Below are positions 59,651 to 64,000 of a stretch of DNA of 64,000 bases, one piece after another. Within the stretch, counting starts at the first letter, position 1. Each line of letters opens with the position of its first letter. Source of the stretch: Myxococcus fulvus (GTDB lineage Bacteria > Myxococcota > Myxococcia > Myxococcales > Myxococcaceae); the NCBI RefSeq assembly GCF_900111765.1, contig NZ_FOIB01000013.1, positions 124,001-188,000 on the forward strand, read 5' to 3'. Under the pieces are notes generated by a model, which did no database searches, was not told where the DNA came from, and saw nothing but the letters and a program-made list of their open reading frames with translations. Position numbers and translations under genes: made by a program.

Positions 59651-61807
59651 TCAGACTCCCTCGTCGAGGATGGGGAAGCGGGTGGGCATGGTGCCCCGGG
59701 CCCGTGCAATCGCGTTCGTCAGCGCGGCCGCGGCGCTGGGGTAGCCCAGCTCACCCACACCGCCCACGCGGTCATCCGAGCGCACCAGGTGCACCTGGAT
59801 GTCGGCCGGGACGTGCTTCATGCGCATCCAGCGATAGTCCGCGTAGCTGCTCTCGCGCACCGCGCCCGCGTCGATGTGGATGCCCGCGCTCAGCGTGGTG
59901 GACATCGCGTCCACCGCCGCGCCCTGGAGCTGGGCCTCGATTCCCTTGGGGTTGATGGGCAGGCCCACGTCCGCGGCGATGACGATGCGCAGCACCCGCG
60001 GCGTCCCTCCGGTGACGTCCACCTCGATGAGGTGCGCGATGGCGCTCCCCCACTCCTCGAGCACGGCGACCCCCTGCGCCACCCCGGGCGGCAGCGTGCG
60101 CCCCCACTGTCCTTCCGCCACCACCTTGTTCAGCACCGCCTTGAGCCGGTTCGAATCGAGCCGCTCGCGGCGCAGCGTCACCGGGTCCACCTGGAGCTCG
60201 CGCGCCAGCTGGTCGACGAAGACCTCGTTCGACACCCCGACCTGGCTGGTGAACACCGAGCGGAAGGACGCGGTGGGAATCGGGATGGAGATGTCGCGCA
60301 GCTCGTGGCTCACCAGCCCGAACGAATAGGGGAGCTTCTGCGACAGCGCGAAGAACACCGCGCCGGTGACCTCCGGGAGGGCTTCTCCGACCAGCGCGGT
60401 GATGACATCGCCGAAGCCGTGCGGCACCTCCAAGGTGGGGATGGCGGCGCGGTGGTGCCAGCCCAGGATGCGCCCGCCCAGACCCAGGTGGGCGAGGATG
60501 CGGTGGTGGCTGGCGGGACGGAAGCGCCCGTGGCGCATGTCATCGTCCCGGCTCCACATCAGCTTCACCGGCTTGCCGATGGCCTTCGACACGAGCGCGG
60601 CCTCCACCGCCGCCTCGTTGAAGAACCTGCGGCCGAAGCCACCGCCCGCGCGCACGGTGTGCACCGTCACCTTCCACGGCGTCAGGTCCCAGCCGAGCGC
60701 CCGCGCCACCTCGCGCTGGGCATGCTTCGGGTCCTGCGTCCCCACCCAGACCTCCGCCTGCCCCCCCTGCACGCGCGCCACGCAGCCCTGCGTCTCCATG
60801 GGGGCGTGCGCCAGGTAGGGGAAGTCGAATCTCCCCTCCAGCGTGCGCGTCGTGAACAACGGCGGCAGGGGCCGCGCGCCGATGCCGTCGCGCAAGCGCG
60901 TGCGGATGTCCGCGTCGGACAGCGCGCTGGCGGGGCCGGGCGCCCAGGTGATGCGCAGCGCCGCGCGGGCCGCGAGCGCCTGTCCGAAGGTCCGCGCCAC
61001 CACCGCCACGCCGGTGCCCAGCGAGACCACGTCCACCACGCCGCCCATGGCCCGCGCCGCCGCCGAGTCGACGGTGCGGACGGTGCCGCGCAGCGTGGGA
61101 GGCCTCGCCACCACCGTGGGAAGCGCCTCGGGGAGGTCGACGTCCAGGGCGTGCCGCGTCGCCCCCGTGACGATGTCCCGCGCGTCGATGCGCCCGGTGG
61201 GCTTGCCCACCAGCGTGTGCTGGCTCACCGGCTTGGGCTGCGTGGAGACCAGGGGCACCACCACGCGGCCAGCGTCCTGCGCCAGCTCGCCATAGCCGGC
61301 GCGTCGTCCATCGGGCGCGCTCACCACGCCCCGCGCGGTGGTGAGCGTGGGCGCCAGGACCCGCCAGCGCAGCGCCGCCGCCGTGACGAGCCGGGCCCGC
61401 GCGTCCGCCGCCGCGGCGCGCAGCGGTCCGGACACGAGGCGCATCGTGGAGGACATGCCGGTGAGCTGGGTGAACCAGCGCGAGTCCACGTCCGCGTGGT
61501 GGATGTCGACCGCGTCGAGCGCGACGTCGAGCTCCTCCGCGACGAGCATGGCCACGGCGGTGGTGATGCCCTGGCCCATCTCCGTGCGTGGGAGGGTGGT
61601 GCTGACGCGCCCGTCCTCCTGGAGCGTCAGGTAGAGGCTCATCGCCGTCGCCGCCGCCTCCTCGGGCTGCGCCGCCTGGGCCGTGGGCACATCGAGCCCC
61701 AGCCGCGCGGCGACCATCAGCGTGGGCGAGGCGACGACCCACGTCAGGAAGCGACGGCGGTCCAATCCTTCGGCAACGGGAGCGTCTGACTCATGCGTGT
61801 CAGCCAT
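59651..61807 (-). CDS. Molybdopterin-binding aldehyde/xanthine-dehydrogenase-family large subunit, Tat-exported
   Basis: A 718-residue large subunit with a twin-arginine signal: LDRRRFLTWVVASPTLMVAARLG, so it and its small partner are probably exported folded. Family signatures include TTLPRTEMGQGITTAVAMLVAEEL, APMETQGCVA, AGGGFGRRFFNEA, and near the end the catalytic glutamate loop RVGGVGELGYPSAAAALTNAI. It oxidises an aldehyde or N-heterocycle by adding a hydroxyl from water. The two genes are translationally close (two-base gap). The substrate cannot be inferred; the nearby DoxX gene is convergent and not part of the operon. Confidence 0.92.
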   Translation of the reverse strand: MADTHESDAPVAEGLDRRRFLTWVVASPTLMVAARLGLDVPTAQAAQPEEAAATAMSLYLTLQEDGRVSTTLPRTEMGQGITTAVAMLVAEELDVALDAVDIHHADVDSRWFTQLTGMSSTMRLVSGPLRAAAADARARLVTAAALRWRVLAPTLTTARGVVSAPDGRRAGYGELAQDAGRVVVPLVSTQPKPVSQHTLVGKPTGRIDARDIVTGATRHALDVDLPEALPTVVARPPTLRGTVRTVDSAAARAMGGVVDVVSLGTGVAVVARTFGQALAARAALRITWAPGPASALSDADIRTRLRDGIGARPLPPLFTTRTLEGRFDFPYLAHAPMETQGCVARVQGGQAEVWVGTQDPKHAQREVARALGWDLTPWKVTVHTVRAGGGFGRRFFNEAAVEAALVSKAIGKPVKLMWSRDDDMRHGRFRPASHHRILAHLGLGGRILGWHHRAAIPTLEVPHGFGDVITALVGEALPEVTGAVFFALSQKLPYSFGLVSHELRDISIPIPTASFRSVFTSQVGVSNEVFVDQLARELQVDPVTLRRERLDSNRLKAVLNKVVAEGQWGRTLPPGVAQGVAVLEEWGSAIAHLIEVDVTGGTPRVLRIVIAADVGLPINPKGIEAQLQGAAVDAMSTTLSAGIHIDAGAVRESSYADYRWMRMKHVPADIQVHLVRSDDRVGGVGELGYPSAAAALTNAIARARGTMPTRFPILDEGV

Positions 61808-61927
61808 GGACAAAGCATGGCACACCAGGGGTGTGAGCCCAATGGCCTGTCAGGTCGCTCCATCAGCCGTTGGACAAGCGTGTCGTTCAGTGGCGACAGA
61901 GCATTCTCCTGCCCACGGCTTTGCTTG

Positions 61928-61972
61928 TTGGCAGATGACTTATTGGCAAATGACTTATTGGCGAATGACGTC
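61928..61972. repeat. Three tandem copies of a 15-bp repeat across a gene end
   Basis: TTGGC-R-R-ATGACTTA is repeated three times head to tail at 61928-61942, 61943-61957 and 61958-61972 (the last copy ends GTC). On the minus strand each unit encodes Val-Ile-x-Gln followed by a stop or Gln, and the esterase stop codon lies in the junction of copies 2 and 3. Confidence 0.85.
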
Positions 61973-63235
61973 CTGGATGAAGCGGCTCAACGCCTCGGCC
62001 ATCTTCGCGTGGGTGCCGGCGGACGGATGCCAGTCCTCGGCGACTCCGTCCACGGACGGGTTCTGCACGGCCATGACATGGCGGTGGACGCGCGCGTCGC
62101 CCTGTTGATTCCGCTCCGCGACCAGCTCGGTGAGCCAGTCGCCCACGTGGACGGAGGTCACCTGGCCGCCCTGCTCGTGCTGCTTGTATCCATCCGTCAT
62201 GCTGCCCAGCGTGCACACGAGGTGTGCTTGCGGATGCAGCGTGCGCAGGCGGGTGAGGAACGTCCGATAGGCGGACTTGAAGGCCGCTTCATCCGGGAGG
62301 AACACGTCGGTGCCGTGGCCGGCGAGGGTGTCGTTGCTCCCGGCGTTGATGACAATCACGTGCGGTGATTCACCGGAGGAATCCCAGGGCGCGCTGTGGC
62401 CGGGGACCGCGAGCTCGTAGAGGGCGGGGACCAGCCCCGCCGTCGACAGGTCCAGGTTGCGGTACACGCCGTGGCCCGAGTGGCAGATGAGCGAGGCCTC
62501 CGCGCCCAGCTGTCGGGCCGTCAGCCACGCGTAGGTCCGCGTGGGGTTCTCGTTCTTGGAGGTGAAGGTGGGCGCTCTCCAGGAGGGGGAGGGCGGGATG
62601 ATGGAGACGTCGGTGCCGTAGCCGCAGGTGATGGAGTCTCCGACGAACTCCATCCGCAGCGCCGCGCGAGGCGGCGGCTCCCGAAGCTCACCGTGGACAT
62701 CGAGCGCTTCGAATGTCGTCGCGCCCACCGAGGTCTCGGTGCGCTTGATGACCTCCACCGTGTGGAGCCCCAGCGGGAGTCCGGTGGCGAGCGGGTAGGT
62801 GGCCGGACCGCTCTTCACCTCCAGCTTCTGGGGCGTGCCCCCGTCGACGATGACGTCGAAGTAGTTGGTCTTCGTGTCGCCGCCCAGCCCCGCGTCGTCG
62901 AGGCGGATGCGCAGGGCATCTCCCCAGAACCGCACGCGAATCGTCACGCCGGGGTGGGAGAAGACCACGCGAGTCCCGGAGCGGTACGCACGCCCGATGA
63001 CCTGCACCCGCGAGTCGGACGCGGGGATACCGAGCCATGAGGGCATCTGAGCGGGGGCTTGCACGAAGGGCGCGGACTCCGATGAGACGAGGTGCGCGGC
63101 GTTGTCGTTCGGAGTCTGGGAGGAGGACCGGCACGCGGTCATCGACATCGCGAGTCCGAGCCCGAGTGTCGGCAGGCCGCGAGAGTGGCCTCGGGGCTTC
63201 GGGTGACGCGCGCGGGGAAGGGTGGGGTGCTTCAT
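61955..63235 (-). CDS. SGNH/GDSL esterase lipoprotein, CE2-like (carbohydrate acetylesterase type)
   Basis: A 426-residue lipoprotein (lipobox MTAC after a hydrophobic stretch). An N-terminal jelly-roll-like domain (about 45-180) contains RVRFWGDALRIRLDD and is followed by the SGNH catalytic domain: nucleophile in EFVGDSITCGYG, glycine/asparagine block in INAGSNDT and the Asp-His pair in EDWHPSAGTHAKMAEAL. This two-domain order is that of carbohydrate esterase family 2, which deacetylates polysaccharides or glycosides. It is anchored outside the cytoplasm. Its start overlaps the stop of the upstream gene by ATGA, so the two are co-translated. Confidence 0.85.
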   Translation of the reverse strand: MKHPTLPRARHPKPRGHSRGLPTLGLGLAMSMTACRSSSQTPNDNAAHLVSSESAPFVQAPAQMPSWLGIPASDSRVQVIGRAYRSGTRVVFSHPGVTIRVRFWGDALRIRLDDAGLGGDTKTNYFDVIVDGGTPQKLEVKSGPATYPLATGLPLGLHTVEVIKRTETSVGATTFEALDVHGELREPPPRAALRMEFVGDSITCGYGTDVSIIPPSPSWRAPTFTSKNENPTRTYAWLTARQLGAEASLICHSGHGVYRNLDLSTAGLVPALYELAVPGHSAPWDSSGESPHVIVINAGSNDTLAGHGTDVFLPDEAAFKSAYRTFLTRLRTLHPQAHLVCTLGSMTDGYKQHEQGGQVTSVHVGDWLTELVAERNQQGDARVHRHVMAVQNPSVDGVAEDWHPSAGTHAKMAEALSRFIQDVIRQ

Positions 63236-64000
63236 GGCGACCTCCGAGAGGCCATCTTGCGCCGCGCGGCCGTGGAGGGGCGGGAGGTCTTGAACAGCAG
63301 TGTCCAGCGCTCGCCATCGAAGAGGGAGGCGCCTCGGCGGCTCGCGCTCAGCATCCGCGTGCCATCCGGGCTGAGGCCGATGCGGCCGGAGCACTTCGCC
63401 ACGTCCGCCTTCATCCTGGAGTCCACCTCGCGCACGGGTCGCAGCCGTCCTTGCTGGGTCTTCACCCACAGGCCCTCATGGGTTCCACAGTAGAGCGCAC
63501 CCGCGAACCACGCGCTGTCACTGAACTCCGACAGGGGCAGCCCTCCAGCCTGGAGTCGCTTCCACTGCTTCCCCCGGCCGACCCAGAGCGTGCCCCGGTG
63601 GCCGGTGATGTAGACGTTCCCATCACCCGCGCAGCACACCGTGTGCACCAGCGTGTCCTTGGGGAAGGGCAGCTTCGTCCAGTCCATCCCATCGAAGTGC
63701 CAGACGTCACCGAAGCCGCCCACGGCGTACAGGTCGTCGGAGGCGAAGCCATCGAGGTCGTTGAAGCCCGTGCTCCATCCCGTCGCGCGAGGGAAGGGCG
63801 CCCCCTTCGCGCTCGCCGCGAGCGACACCCACCGTTGCGCGCCCTGGCGTCGGAGGATTTCACGGGCATCGGTGAGCGCGTAGACGTGGCGGCCCACGCG
63901 CTTGAGGTTCCTGACGTGGCCCTCGTGGTGTTTCAGGCGAGGTCTCCATGGCAGCGAGGGTGCGTCCTGGGTGGGCGCACCCCGGCCCGGACACCGGTAG
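63232..64000 (-). CDS. Beta-propeller-like protein, 5' end beyond the window
   Basis: The frame is open to base 64000, so only the C-terminal 256 or so residues are seen. They contain repeats of the type FNDLDGFASDDLYAVGGFG, NVYITGHRGTLWVGRGKQW, AGALYCGTHEGLWVKTQQG and VHTVCCAGDGN, where G/D turns alternate with aromatic strands. This is typical of WD-like or sialidase-like propeller repeats in myxobacterial surface proteins. No enzyme motif is visible. It overlaps the CE2-like esterase start by ATGA and forms an operon with it. Confidence 0.65.
   Translation of the reverse strand, partial: YRCPGRGAPTQDAPSLPWRPRLKHHEGHVRNLKRVGRHVYALTDAREILRRQGAQRWVSLAASAKGAPFPRATGWSTGFNDLDGFASDDLYAVGGFGDVWHFDGMDWTKLPFPKDTLVHTVCCAGDGNVYITGHRGTLWVGRGKQWKRLQAGGLPLSEFSDSAWFAGALYCGTHEGLWVKTQQGRLRPVREVDSRMKADVAKCSGRIGLSPDGTRMLSASRRGASLFDGERWTLLFKTSRPSTAARRKMASRRSP

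Noticed and set aside
61928..61972. Tandem repeats considered as a CRISPR remnant
   Set aside because: The units are contiguous with no spacers, only 15 bases long, and partly coding; no cas genes are present.

Overview
The window is very GC-rich with dense, short-gapped genes, GTG/TTG starts, many lipoproteins, a kinase-like TPR protein and a large hybrid PKS/NRPS locus. This gene set points to a myxobacterium, most likely Myxococcaceae. That is an inference from gene content and codon use, as there is no rRNA or other marker gene here. I saw no tRNA, rRNA, CRISPR, insertion sequence or phage gene.

Left flank (1-10,600). Small housekeeping and stress genes: a truncated ECF sigma factor, a VOC protein, a zinc-ribbon/trypsin-like membrane protease, two SnoaL-like proteins, an M48 peptidase, a GNAT, a hotdog thioesterase, two antibiotic-kinase-like phosphotransferases around a lipoprotein, and an ArsR-SRPBCC pair with a clear double operator.

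Centre (about 10,600-39,150). One plus-strand biosynthetic cluster of six genes. DNA order is: (1) a PKS with the terminal module KS-AT-KR-DH-ACP-TE; (2) an NRPS module C-A-PCP with an alanine-like specificity code; (3) a PKS with a loading ACP, KS, two tandem ATs, DH, ER, KR, ACP; (4) a PKS with KS-AT-KR-ACP and KS-AT-MT-ACP; (5) a DUF2071-like protein; (6) an alpha/beta hydrolase. Domain content implies the assembly order 3 -> 4 -> 2 -> 1. The predicted chain is a monocarboxylic starter, one fully reduced unit, one beta-hydroxy unit, one C-methylated beta-keto unit, alanine, then one C2 unit that is reduced and possibly dehydrated before TE release. I do not recognise the product. No transporter, pathway regulator or phosphopantetheinyl transferase lies inside the cluster.

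Right flank (39,150-64,000). A convergent operon of a crotonase and a feruloyl-CoA-synthase-like ligase ends at the cluster behind a hairpin. Then come a Cys-rich zinc-ribbon membrane protein, an HrpA helicase, a repeat-containing secreted protein, an orphan MazF-like toxin, an LVIVD lipoprotein, a di-heme cytochrome c peroxidase-like protein, an M28 peptidase, a SUKH-like protein, a large TPR protein with a catalytically broken kinase domain, a DoxX protein, a two-gene molybdenum hydroxylase operon, and a CE2-like SGNH esterase whose upstream partner runs off the window. Convergent gene pairs are separated by strong GC hairpins.
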